37,611 nt of DNA from the NCBI GenBank assembly GCA_009103225.1, contig RHPI01001056.1, positions 122,701 through 160,311 of the forward strand, given 5' to 3'. This DNA comes from Chlorokybus atmophyticus (lineage: Eukaryota; Streptophyta; Chlorokybophyceae; Chlorokybales; Chlorokybaceae). Below, piece by piece: positions 21,181 through 30,985 of this stretch. Under the pieces are notes generated by a model. The model saw only the letters and a program-made list of their open reading frames with translations. It searched no databases and was not told where the DNA came from. Within the stretch, counting starts at the first letter, position 1, and each line of letters starts with the position of its first letter. The position numbers were made by a program, and so were the translations under genes.

Positions 21181-21643
21181 TGCTGTGGTGCTTCTGACCG
21201 GCCAGATCAACCTTCTACGTAGAGGTGTAGCTAGGCAGGGTCAGCTAACGGCTAAGGGTGTGAGAGCAGCAACTGTGGTAGTTGGACACACAATCTCAGG
21301 CCTCACAGCGCTTGCCCAAGACAGGCACGCTCAGCCTCCTGTGTTCCACACAGCGCAAGCACCCAGCTTACCCCCTCGCCGCCGCCACCGCCGCCGTCGC
21401 TGTGTCGTGCTGACGTTACAGCCGCAACGGTCGGATTTGCCGCTGCGCCGCTGCGCCGTCCTCGCTGCAGGCGATGGTGGTGTTAAGGGGGGTAGAGGGT
21501 GGTGATAGAGAGGTGATAGAGGTCTCAGGGGGGGGGACGGGTGGTCCCCCACGCCCCTGCCATCGCCGCCGCCGATAAACTTGCCAAGGCCGCCGCCGCC
21601 GCCGGTGTGTAGCTTCCGGCCTGCACATGAGGGGGATGTTGTT

Positions 21644-22491
21644 GGCATCGCGCTCAGCGTCATCTCAAAATTGCTTGTTCTGAGTAACAAGCGACAAGGT
21701 TAGCAACCAAGGCGTTGTAATGGCATTTGTTTAGCTAGCAATTGCATGCTGCATGTGCTTACAAATGCAAAGGCTCCAGTTTGATGCTTTTGCAAATACT
21801 CCTCGGTGGCTCTCCGCGCACTGTTAATGGAAACTCTACTTTGTTTTTAATGTTTCAGGGCCTGCAAACCAACATATGCTTCACGTAAGTCAATTTTATT
21901 GCACAGTCTATTGCCCAGATATCACTTCACTAGCATGCATACAATGTCTATAAGTCTATAAGTTTATAAGAACACACGCACTTTCACAACATCACACGCA
22001 CCCGTACTGCTTTGGAGAGAGAATCTCCCATCTGTCCCTTCAGCTCATATGCTAACTCCCTGCCACCCTGCTTGGTTTGTCTGCGCATGTACTTGCAATA
22101 TCTGATGTCCAGGTGCTGCGGGGTCTTTGCAGTTTTGTTGTGTGTGGGTTCCGAAAGCCCGATGAACTTTAAATGGCCCGCCTTCACGTTTGTATTGCAT
22201 TAGGGACAGTGCCAATAGAAGTCCGCTGGTTTGAAGGCTGCCTCCGAGTCTCCTCTGAAGTCCACAATGCCGCCGATACGGTAGGGATGTCATCATCCAT
22301 GGTGTTTCAGCTTGCTGATCTTTGCAACAACTTGCTCCGGATAACACTTTTGTGCGACATAAGCCAGCACTCCGCTACCACACCTCCGCCAGCACCGCTA
22401 CAATCACCTTTGGCACTCCCAATATCACGCTGCCGGCGGCAACACAGGCGATTGCATAGGCCGCTCCGACGAACTCTATGTCACACAAGCA
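21644..22491 (-). pseudogene. 5' exons of the decayed SET-domain gene
   Basis: Minus-strand pieces in order: 22491-22384 after acceptor TTCCAG (CDIEFVGAAYAIACVAAG); about 22363-22012 (LAYVAQKCYPEQVVAKISKL, TGA TGA, YRIGGIVDFRGDSEAAFKPA, DFYWHCP, TAA, CNTNVKAGHLKFIGLSEP) ending at a GTGCGT donor; 21835-21763 (INSARRATEEYLQKHQTGAF) with TAG acceptor and GTAAGC donor; and about 21690-21644 (DDAERDA), which runs into the LINE target site. CP-x-CNTNV with flanking aromatics hints at a zinc-binding CxxC. Several joins do not keep phase, as expected after decay. Function unknown apart from the linkage to the downstream SET domain. Confidence 0.5.
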
Positions 22492-23064
22492 CTGGAAGTT
22501 AATATACTTGGAACTTTTTTTTTGTTAATTTCCGGCAGTGTTTTGTTCGTGCGCGCGTGCGTTGTGCGCAGTATAACTTCGGTACTGGTTATTGCAGCTG
22601 CATTAAGTTGTGCTATAGCCTCTCGTGCTATAGACTGCTGTATGAGCCTTTTGTCACCTGGAAGCTTGGGTGCTTTATGCATAGTGTAACAATGGTCATC
22701 GTAGTGCCTTATGCCAGCCAAATGTTCAACCTTGGCAACAGCGGCCAGAAAACTTGGGACAGGTTCCTGAGGGACAACTTTTCCTCTGTGCACCCCACCT
22801 GTGTGAAACATGGACAAGTCCACCAACCAGCTCAAGCAGTGGGAGCAAATCCCTGGTCTAGGTTGGAAGGAGGTGAATTTTCACAAGCGGAGCATGGATC
22901 TTGCAGCGCAGGCCAGCATTGCCAAGCTGGAGAGATTCTGTGAGGAGTTAGAGCCGGAGCTGGAGCCTTTAGTATATGGGGAAGGCATGGATCTCCATAT
23001 GTCCAGAGGTCAATTGCTTTCTGCGACGGTTTGCTTTTTATGCCTTGTCTGCAGCTCGGTTTTT

Positions 23065-23637
23065 GTTCAGCTGTACCAAGCTAGTCTTCATGCATATAGC
23101 AATCTTTAATAGCCGTCAAGCTGCTTTTGCTGCTGGTCAGCGCTGCCACTCTTGCCAGTCAGTTGCCATCACATAGTTTGCAAAGTTGTCGCGTCACTTG
23201 ACATGGATGCCTTGCTGTTCAGCTGCAATCAGCTAGTTCTTCATGCATATCCCGCTGTTGTTACTCCATGCATATCCAGCTGTTTTTACTACTTAGTTAG
23301 TGGTGCCACTATTCCAGGTCGATTACGATTACGTTGTTTGCCAAGTTATCACGTCACTTTACATACTTGCTGTTCAGCTGAGGTCAGCTAGTTCTCCATG
23401 CATATCCAGCCGCTTTTACTACAGGTTAGTGGTGCCACTATTGCAGGTCAATTGCAATCACGTTTTTTGACCAAGTTGTCACGTCACTTAACATAGATGG
23501 CTTGCTGTTCAGCTGAAATCAGCTAGTCTCCATGCATATGCGGCTGTTTTTACTACTGGTTAGTGGTGCCACTGTTGCAAGTCAGTTACTATTACATCGT
23601 TTGCCAAGTTATCATATTACTATTTGTCAAGCTGAAA
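23065..23637. repeat. minisatellite in intron 1, about 135-155-bp unit x 4
   Basis: GTTCAGCTG starts units at 23065, 23217, 23372 and 23507. Each unit has the same order: AGCTAGT, CATGCATAT, GCTGTTTTTACTAC, GTGGTGCCACT, CAGGTCAATT, TTTGCCAAGTT and CACGTCACTT. The units have diverged by substitutions and small indels. Confidence 0.85.
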
Positions 23638-23946
23638 CACTGTCCAGTGCCTATAAGTCTCTAAGTCATCACAATAGACTGCATAACTCGTAAACACTGC
23701 CCAATGCCTATGAGTCTTTGGGGCACAGCAATGGACTCCATAACTCGTAGACAATATCTAGTGGCTATGACTTGTTAGGTCAGCTAGCAATGGAATAACT
23801 CGTAGACTGAGTCCAGTGCCTATATGGTTTAGGAAAGCAAAGGATTGCATACGTCGTAAACATTGTTCAGTGCTTATGAGACTTTAAGTTGTAGCAATGG
23901 ATTGCATAACCATAGACACTGAACAGTGCCTATGAGACGCAGCTTG
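23638..23946. repeat. second minisatellite in intron 1, about 57-bp unit x 5.5
   Basis: Units follow the pattern CACTGTCCAGTGCCTAT, GAGTCTTTAAG, CAATGGACTGCATAACTC, GTAGA. Unit starts include 23638, 23695 and 23752. The array ends just before the acceptor of exon 2 (TTGGTAG at 23979). Confidence 0.82.
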
Positions 23947-25628
23947 TTCAACATATCGCTGATTACTCTTGCTTGGTAGAGCACATCCGGGCATATATTT
24001 CATACGACGCCAGTGGACTTATTGAAGGGGCGTTCCAGAAGGACGAAGAGAACGCCAAGGAAGGACCTCGGAGCAGCGGGTCCAGCTTCGTGCACATGCT
24101 TGAGAAGCACAGCAAACTGCCAAACACGACACAGCTGCTCGCCGCCAAATTTCATGGTGGGGCAGAGTTTTGACCGCTGCTGATTTCAACCCTGCGCAGA
24201 CAGTTGTTCCGTGGTGCCCCTTAAGGGACGGCCCCCTTCCAAACGACGTGATGCGGGCTACATGGCTTAAAGGTGCGGACTGTGTGCACACACTCGTATC
24301 GATGTAATTGTCGCAGCTGCACGGGCAGTTCATAAAGCTGAATTTTTTAGCTGTTTTGTTGTCTAACACCCTTCCTGTGCATGAGGTGCAGACATGTAGA
24401 TGATTACAACCATGTTAATGTTTTTGACAACGATATGCAAGCCTCAAGTCGTGAAGGCCTATGTGTGCGCATGGCCATTGCCACCATCTTTGAGGTTGCC
24501 GAGGTCGATGAGCCCTGCCGCATCTACAGCGTCCAAACTAACAATTGGTTACCAGTGTTTTGCGTGGAGGACAACAGCGTGCGACCCTTCATACCAATGA
24601 GGTCGCAGAGGCTAATGCATGAAAGTCACCAGGGCACTACACGCATGCCAAGCTGGAGGTATGTTTGTTTGCAACGTTATGCCTTTGTTACGTCATGTCA
24701 CCAATTGCAAGTCGAGCGCCGGATGTGGTTGGTTGCCATGTCCATGAGTGAAACCGCCTATAACACTTGCAACCCAATGGATTGCCTGTGTAGAGCGTGA
24801 CCATTGAGTGGCCATTCATGTTCATGAGCAAAACCGGCAACTTCATCTGCGAAAACGATGAATGCAGCTTTAACAAGCACGTCCGGATGGGGGAATGCTA
24901 GGCGAATATATTGAATAAACGCGGCCGGTATGCGCAGCTAAAGGAAGGAGATCAGGTGGGTTAGTTGCATGCCACCTATATGCAGGTGATCTCTTGTTTC
25001 AACCGCTGCTTATATGCCGCTGGTTGAATGCTGCTGGTGTGCAGTAGCAAGGATCTGATGACATCCGGATTCAAGATTATGATGAGGAGCTGGAGCACCT
25101 GGCGGCTGTGTGCTGTGGCACCGAGCAGCCACCAACCAGAGCACAGGTTGGCCACCAGTGGGAACTATGGTGGAAGAAGGAGGTGCAGCTGTTGACGCGC
25201 GTGGCACCCCTTCCCTTTGGTGACCATGTCCAAATGGGAAGCATCACAACCCTCCGCATCATGCAAGCGGTTGTGCATTTTGCCATGAAGAAATAGATGG
25301 GGGCAGACGCTACGCAAGACGGGCTTTTGGGTGGATACACAAAAGAAAAAAGCCAGGTCCAAGTTGAGCTCGTAGGCCGCTCGTTGGCCATTTGTACATA
25401 GGCAGCTGTGATCAGTGCAAGTTGTCACACTGCAGTCTCTAGGATATGCTCGCAGGCTGCTCCCATGTAAGCTAATATTGCCAGTGTGAGCAATCCGGCC
25501 ATGTGATCGTGCACTAACCATGCATTGTAAATGCAGGCATTTCGGATGAAAGTGAAACGCTTGAGCCCAAGAGGTTACGCTTTGTGGGGCACTGGGAGCC
25601 AGTCGAGGCGGAAACCTTGCAAGACTGA

Positions 25629-26476
25629 TGGGTATCCCAGAGGGATTTTTACAATGTTGCCAGTGTTGAGAATGCACATTGTGTTCTCACTTGATGTGTT
25701 GCTCATACAAAGTGCGCAGGGTCTACGACAACAATAGAAGTTGGCGCACACGGCGTGCACTTGTCCATTTTACAAGCGGTCTACATTTGCTCAAGGTTGT
25801 GCAAACAGAGGGAACACGTGCGTGCAGCGACTAGAGATGGTGTGCACAGCATGCGCTTAATTTGGTCATAGGCGGTATGAGCGCTGGAGATAGGTATTAG
25901 AAGGCTGCTATAGCATAGCTGTTTGACAAGCTGCATCCTGTTGACAATGGTCTGGCTGATAGCTAGACATGTACCATCCATCTAATACAAATGGTTATTA
26001 TAAATTGTGTGATGCTGGTGCATGAGTCATAGACCAGCATTTGTGCAGGCTGCTAGCGGGTGTCGTGCACCAATGCTGATCTTATTAGCAAGCATGGCAA
26101 GTGCCGTAAAATTTGGTTGATACGCTGCAATTGCTCGCTGTGGACCAGCCATGGTCCCACGAGTCTGGACCATGCATGGTTCTACAATGCGAACCAAGGC
26201 AGGTCCGACTACTCGGGACCAGTATTGGTGATTTTTTGGGAAGAGGACCACCCTTGGTCCATGCAGCAGAACGAATGAGAGACCGACAGTGGTCATAAGC
26301 GGAAGTGATGACAAAGCAGCCACGGCTGGTCCTGGTCCCGGGACCAAGTGTGACAAACCCGCATTTCTGAACTAGGTTTGGTCCCCGTGCTCGGACTAAG
26401 GCAAGCGACTCTGGTCCGGGCCCCAAGCCGCCCTGGCGTTTAGCCCTGGTCTGTACGTGCGGACTAGGGCTGATCC
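25629..26476. other. spacer; right part rich in GGTCC/GGACC
   Basis: No gene seen. From about 26138 to 26480 the words GGTCC and GGACC recur many times in both orientations, including a perfect TGGTCCCGGGACCA near 26333-26346. The gypsy 5' LTR should lie in or left of this region but I could not delimit it. Confidence 0.4.
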
Positions 26477-26974
26477 ATGGAAAATACTCCCTGTGAGGGT
26501 AGCAACGCAGCACGAGCTCGACTGGTGACTTGGCTGGTCAACGGCAGATGGGATGCCTCACAAGCCAAGGATTCTAAGGGTCCCCACCATCACCCACCAT
26601 ATGAGAGCACGGCTTCTGCGAGCAGTGTATCTGCAGCCTATGCCCAACACCATTGCTAGGGAGACGTGGTCAACCATCCCACGGCCACATGGGAAGATAC
26701 GCTGATTAGGGAGGCAGCTCATGCTGTTTGCTGGACCTATGTGGTAGAACAGGCTGCACGGGAGGTGGGTCCACACACAAACAATCCTTCAAGGTTTCCC
26801 CCACAGCCACTGGCCATTTCACCATACATGATCCCTGCCGCACAGAGGAGTAATACCCCTGCGCCGCAGCCAGGACAGCCACATGCAGCACCGGCAGGAC
26901 CTATGCCACAGCGAGTATACCAGCAGCCAAGACAAGGACAGTTCGGGCCAGGCCGCGGACAAGGAGGCACTTAA
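26477..26974 (+). pseudogene. gypsy gag-like region
   Basis: The frame from ATG 26477 runs through a TAG (26657-26659) to a TAA (26972-26974). It encodes NHPTATWEDTLIREAAHAVC followed by a long Pro/Gln/Ala/Gly-rich tail (PQRVYQQPRQGQFGPGRGQG), as often found before a gag zinc knuckle. No intact CCHC follows. Assignment to gag rests on position and composition. Confidence 0.55.
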
Positions 26975-27069
26975 GACTCCGCCGGCAGAGGGCCGCTTGC
27001 CGCGCTACGCTCGACACCGGCATATGAGGCTGCGCGAGCAGCCCCGCCCTGCCAGCGATCTCGATGCTT

Positions 27070-27450
27070 TAACCGGCTGCGCATCAACGCCAACGCAGCC
27101 ATGATTGCCATTGAGGGCAAGCACGTGTCGGTCAATGGGCAAGCACCCAAGCGCGTGATGCTGGTTTTTAGAGCTCAGCCTGTTATCATCGGGCGCTACC
27201 TGGCACGAGATCTTTGCATCATCAGCACCAAGTGTTGCCTTGTCCCTGCAGACTTGACACTGCAACCGGCAGCCGAGATAAAGTGCTGGGCATCACCAAG
27301 CAGGCTCTGTGCATCTGTTTAGCAGGCCTGGACCCTTCCCACAGCGCCGAGAATGTATAGCGGTGTGTGGTCACTGATGCCGGATTCTTTAACCTGCTGC
27401 TAGGACAGGACTTCAATCTCCCTGTCGGCATGGGAACGGACTGCTGGACA
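27070..27450 (+). pseudogene. gypsy aspartic protease remnant
   Basis: KRVML-VFR-AQPVIIGRYLARDL matches the flap-like region of algal gypsy proteases, where the catalytic D-S-G would sit at 27164-27172. Here those three codons read V-F-R, so the active site is lost. After a frameshift, VVTDAGFFNLLLGQDFNLPV continues the domain. It would have processed the polyprotein. Confidence 0.6.
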
Positions 27451-27764
27451 TAGCAAGCATGGTTGCGGCCGCATTAAGATGAGAATGATGGAGAAGTACA
27501 GGGCTTCCTGCATCTTTAGCTGGTGTCCCGCACTCGCTGGCACGGATGGTCGGCTGCGGTGGCCACCTACAACCCCGACAGGGTCTCTCCCATTCCGTAC
27601 ACTAAGTCATAGGAGGATGCTACTGAGGAAGTGGCCCTGTAGAAGCCAGCTGAACGCCGGTGGCGCGCACAAGTAGCTGCACATCTGCTACTGACCAATC
27701 TCTGGCTCGCTGCACGCTTCCCTCTCACTACAAAGATTAAGCGGTAGTCCAGGAGCAATACTAG

Positions 27765-27998
27765 GTGGCCACTGGAGTAGTGGAGAGAGAGTTTCACATG
27801 TTTCGCCGACAACAAGGCATCACCTTGTTGGAGCTGCTTGGAGGGATGGGAAGTGGCCTCACCACTGTCCTCAACACTGGTGTGACAGTCATCGAATACC
27901 TCTATTGCAATCCTGACCCACACGCGCAGAGTGCGCTGAGCCACCATTTGCACCACCTACCACTTTCTTTTTATGCAGCATCACAGGGTGCTCGCTGA
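27765..27998 (+). pseudogene. C5-cytosine DNA methyltransferase-like N-terminal segment inside the gypsy element
   Basis: The peptide GITLLELLGGMGSGLTTVLN, then VIEYLYCNPDPHAQSALSHH, resembles motifs I and II of C5-DNA methyltransferases: hydrophobic-E-L-F-G-G-x-G-x-G-L for AdoMet binding, then an acidic-P-x-A turn and a His-His-Leu helix, as in DRM/DNMT3-type enzymes. Phe is replaced by Leu in motif I. Only about 78 codons remain. Motif IV (PCQ) is not found, and the poly-G tract starts 118 bp downstream. Cytosine methyltransferase genes captured by algal and dinoflagellate retrotransposons have been described, which fits. The call rests on motif recognition by eye. Confidence 0.6.
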
Positions 27999-28115
27999 CC
28001 ATCAGCAATGTCAGTTGTTAGGGTGCGCCATGGACCACAACATGGTATAATTATTGAAAATATACTTTGCTCTCAAAGACTGCCATGTGTCCTTCCACAG
28101 CTCGCACACCTGGCT

Positions 28116-28510
<395 letters not shown>

Positions 28511-28666
28511 CTGACCGCGTTGGAAACCAAAGCACACACCGCCTTCGAGATCACCCACATGGAGGAGCAGGCAGCAGTCACGGTGGAGGATAACCCGGTG
28601 GTTGCCAACACTCCAGGTCTTATGCCATTGGATCGCTGGCCACAAGCTAAACACGAGAGCAACTTG

Positions 28667-29674
28667 GGGCTCTCTGCAACAAGTGGAGCCAATTCTGCGT
28701 GAAGGAGCTAGACATTGGCGCAGTTCATCAAATGGACATCGAGTTGGTGGACACTAAACCGGTGTTCCGACGACAGTACAGCTTATCCACGGCCTGATCG
28801 AGGTGTCCACATCCGACTTTGCGACTGCGACCGTCATGCCCCTAAAGGAAGATTCATAAAGCAACTGGATAGACCGGCGCATGTGCGGAGACTATCGCCC
28901 CCTCAATAACAGGACAAAGCAAGACATGTATCCAATGATCATTGCAGAAGGCATGTTTAATGATGCAGGAGACTACACAGTTTGCAGTATCTTGGACATG
29001 CCAACGGTACAATCAGATCGCCATCAATGAGGAGGACAAGACCTCCTTCTGGGGCAACCGGTAGCTGTACCAGTGGAAGGTCATGCCCTTCGGGCTAAAG
29101 AATGCCCCTGCCAAGTTTCAGCGCGTCATAGACAAAGCCCTAAAGGGGTTGGACTTAGCACACTGCTATATCGACAACATCCTCATCTTTAATTGTAGCA
29201 ATGAGGAGCATCTCAGGCACATCGAGGAGGTACTACGTAGGCTGAAGGAAGTAGAGATGACGGTGCACCCCGACGAGTGCACCTTCTTCGCTCGCGAAGT
29301 ACCCTACTTAGGGCACATGAGTGTGCCCCATGGTGTGTATGTACAACAGGTCAAGTGGAGGCACTGGTGGCTATCCCTGCCCCCACAAATTTCACGCAAT
29401 TGCATGCTTTCCTCGGCTTTGCCACCTACTACCGATGGTACGTCAAGGATTTCACGAAGATCGCGCGGCCACTCAACGAGCTGCTGAAGAAGGACACGGA
29501 GTTTTGGTGGACGGAGGTGCAGCAAGAGGCCTTCAAGAAGTTAAAGCTTTGACTCACCACAGCTCCCATTCTCCAGCATTCTGGCTACAACAACCCCTTC
29601 ATCTTGCACACAGATTGGAGCAAGCTGGGCATGGGAGCAGTGCTCGTGCAGCACGACGACAAAACAAAGCGTGT
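28667..29674 (+). pseudogene. gypsy reverse transcriptase and start of RNase H
   Basis: Segments in order: DIGAVHQMDIELVDTKPVFR, CGDYRPLNNRTKQDMYPMII, VCSILDMP (motif A), frameshift near 29005, then RYNQIAINEEDKTSF, TAG (29062-29064), LYQWKVMPFGLKNAPAKFQR and YIDNILIF (motif C, where the second Asp is Asn at 29175-29177). A second shift near 29355 leads to NFTQLHAFLGFATYYRWYVK, KKDTEFWWTEVQQEAFKKLK, TGA (29550-29552), then LTTAPIL and DWSKLGMGAVLVQ. The YIDD to YIDN change, two shifts and stops make it non-functional. The reading frame is broken at 29674 by the solo LTR. Confidence 0.88.
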
Positions 29675-30104
29675 TGTTAAAGATATTCCTGCACTCAGGT
29701 CAGCCGGTCAGCTTGCCCTCTGCATAGGAACAGCCGCTAGAAGGTTCAAGGCAACTCAAGTTGAGAGGTCCAGGCGCGAGAAGGTTTTAGGCGCGTCGGT
29801 GAGTTCCGAGTCTGGAGACTTCCAGGCGCTATAGTAGAACAATTGTATCTCGATGGTTAATTGATTAATTGGCGTGTGCCATAGCTTGTTGGAAAGCTCT
29901 TGAAGCCAGCTACGTGGAGCAATTTAGAGTGAAGGTTATGATTGAGTGTGCTAGATGCAGTAGCTTCTTAAGTAGAAGCATGTGTAGCTGGCGAGTATAA
30001 AACCCGTGGACATGATGGCAACAAATGGTCTTATATGGTCTCTTGACGCTGGTGTTGTGGCAAGCACTTGTGCATGTGTATGCTTGTTATCATCCATCTC
30101 AACA
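29675..30104 (+). mobile_element. solo copia LTR inserted in gypsy RNase H
   Basis: 430 bp, TGTTAAAGAT to CAACA, with a TATA box (TATAAAA, 29996-30002). Flanks are CGTGT (29670-29674) and CGCGT (30105-30109), a 5-bp target-site duplication with one C/T change. Removing the LTR and one repeat joins the gypsy frame as KRVVSYAS. It is related to but distinct from the other two copia LTR types here. A solo LTR normally arises by recombination between two LTRs of a full element. Confidence 0.9.
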
Positions 30105-30265
30105 CGCGTGGTGTCGTATGCCAGCAACAGTAGTGCTGAGGCCAACTACAGCAGCCACGAGGGGGAGTATCTCGCCGCAGTGTGGGCCATCTCCTTCTTC
30201 CGCCCCTTCCTGATCGGACGGCCGTTTCAGCTGATTACCGACCATCAGCCACTGAAGTGGCTGAT
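30105..30265 (+). pseudogene. gypsy RNase H, middle part
   Basis: [20 protein letters not shown], then [20 protein letters not shown] and [11 protein letters not shown] are classic Ty3/gypsy RNase H sequence. The frame is cut by the full-length copia after CTGAT (30261-30265). Confidence 0.9.
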
Positions 30266-30662
30266 TGTTGAAGATATTCCTACATCCGGTCAGCCTGCCC
30301 TGCATACAAGAGAGAAGAGAAGGGACCTCGATGGGAGGACCTCGAAGACTCCGGACATGAAGGTCCTGGCGCGGACTGCAGAGAAGGGTCCTAGGAGAAT
30401 CGTCATATCTCCTAGGATACTCAGTCTTATAGGACGTGGCATAGCTTGTTACAAAGCTTATCAAGTTAGCTACGTGGCACATCTTACAGCGTATGGTTCA
30501 GTATATCGGACGCTGTTGCATGTAGACCAGCAGTGTGTACAAACTGTGTACTGACTGGCGGGTATATAACCCCGCGGTCTGTTGGTAATAAATTGGGAAG
30601 TGTGTTGCCTTCTCCTGTGTGTCATTGCTTGCCCTCTTTACTTGCATGCTTGCTTCTCAACA
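30266..30662 (+). repeat. 5' LTR of the full-length copia
   Basis: TGTTGAAGAT start, CTCAACA end. Likely promoter TATA box TATATAA at 30563-30569, embedded in GCGGG-TATATAA-CCCCGC. Confidence 0.95.
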
Positions 30663-30678
30663 GGTTATGGGCCCACAC
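30663..30678 (+). promoter_or_regulatory. copia primer-binding site (half tRNA-iMet)
   Basis: GGTTATGGGCCCACAC directly follows the LTR and matches the site at 10215. It is complementary to the anticodon-arm part of initiator tRNA-Met. Confidence 0.82.
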
Positions 30679-30684
30679 TACGCG

Positions 30685-30965
30685 TGAAGAGTGTAAGAAA
30701 GAGAAAGAAAGCGAAGTGAAGAAAAGTGACAAAGTGCATTGAAGTGAAGATCGAAGTCACTCAAGACTGAAGAGTGAAAAGAAGACCGAAGTCACTCAAG
30801 ACTGAAGGCGCTGAAGAGTGAAGTGAAGACCGAAGACATTCAAGACCGAAGTCATTGAAGTCACTCAAGAGTGAAGTGTTGATTAAAGTTACTGAAGTCA
30901 ACAAAGTCCCTCAAGTCACAACACGTGAAGATTATCAAAGCAAGTCTCAAGTGCTAACTGCAAGA
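30685..30965 (+). repeat. copia leader with GAAGT/CACTCAAG repeats
   Basis: The untranslated leader before the polyprotein ATG consists of imperfect repeats built from GACCGAAGTCACTCAAGACT and GAAGAGTGAAGTGAA. It is purine-rich and has no ATG-initiated frame of note. Confidence 0.8.
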
Positions 30966-30985
30966 AGAAAGCAGGCGCGGCAAAG

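Larger units (their letters stand above)
13784..21628 (-). mobile_element. full-length non-LTR retrotransposon (LINE, APE/RT/zf-RVT type)
   Basis: The element lies on the minus strand between a 15-bp target-site duplication, GAGGGGGATGTTGTT (13769-13783 and 21629-21643), which fixes its ends and shows full length. It has a GC-rich 5' UTR with CCG-type repeats (21628 to about 21181), ORF1 (21180-18403), ORF2 (18403-13917) and a short 3' UTR with a perfect hairpin (13860-13880). There is no long poly(A): the 3' end on the minus strand reads T10, GTGTGTGC and AAAA. ORF1 has two stops and ORF2 one frameshift, so this copy is defective but fairly young. It is inserted into an exon of the decayed SET-domain gene, in the same orientation. 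Confidence 0.95.
22810..25628 (+). pseudogene. six-exon gene of unknown function, broken by one frameshift and two TAGs
   Basis: Exons: 22810-23008, 23980-24303, 24392-24658, 24796-24955, 25048-25393 and 25537-25628 (TGA). Introns are GT-AG and exon phases agree at all five joins. The ATG (AACATGG, with an in-frame TGA just upstream) is a good start. About 460 residues: an N-terminal helical part (KLERFCEELEPELEPLVYGE), then SGSSFVHMLEKHSKLPNTTQ, VLTAADFNPAQTVVPWCPL, a beta-rich middle (ICENDECSFNKHVRMGEC), WELWWKKEVQLLTRVAPL, and an acidic end. I recognise no family. Breaks: a frameshift near 24165-24172, TAG at 24899-24901 and TAG at 25294-25296. It is transcribed away from the decayed SET gene, about 320 bp apart, so the two may form a divergent pair. 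Confidence 0.6.

Noticed and set aside
22476-22835. A 119-residue minus-strand frame as the first exon of the SET gene
   Set aside because: The plus strand is equally open here, the frame starts on a weak codon and it does not join in phase to the next piece. It is left as intergenic between the divergent genes.
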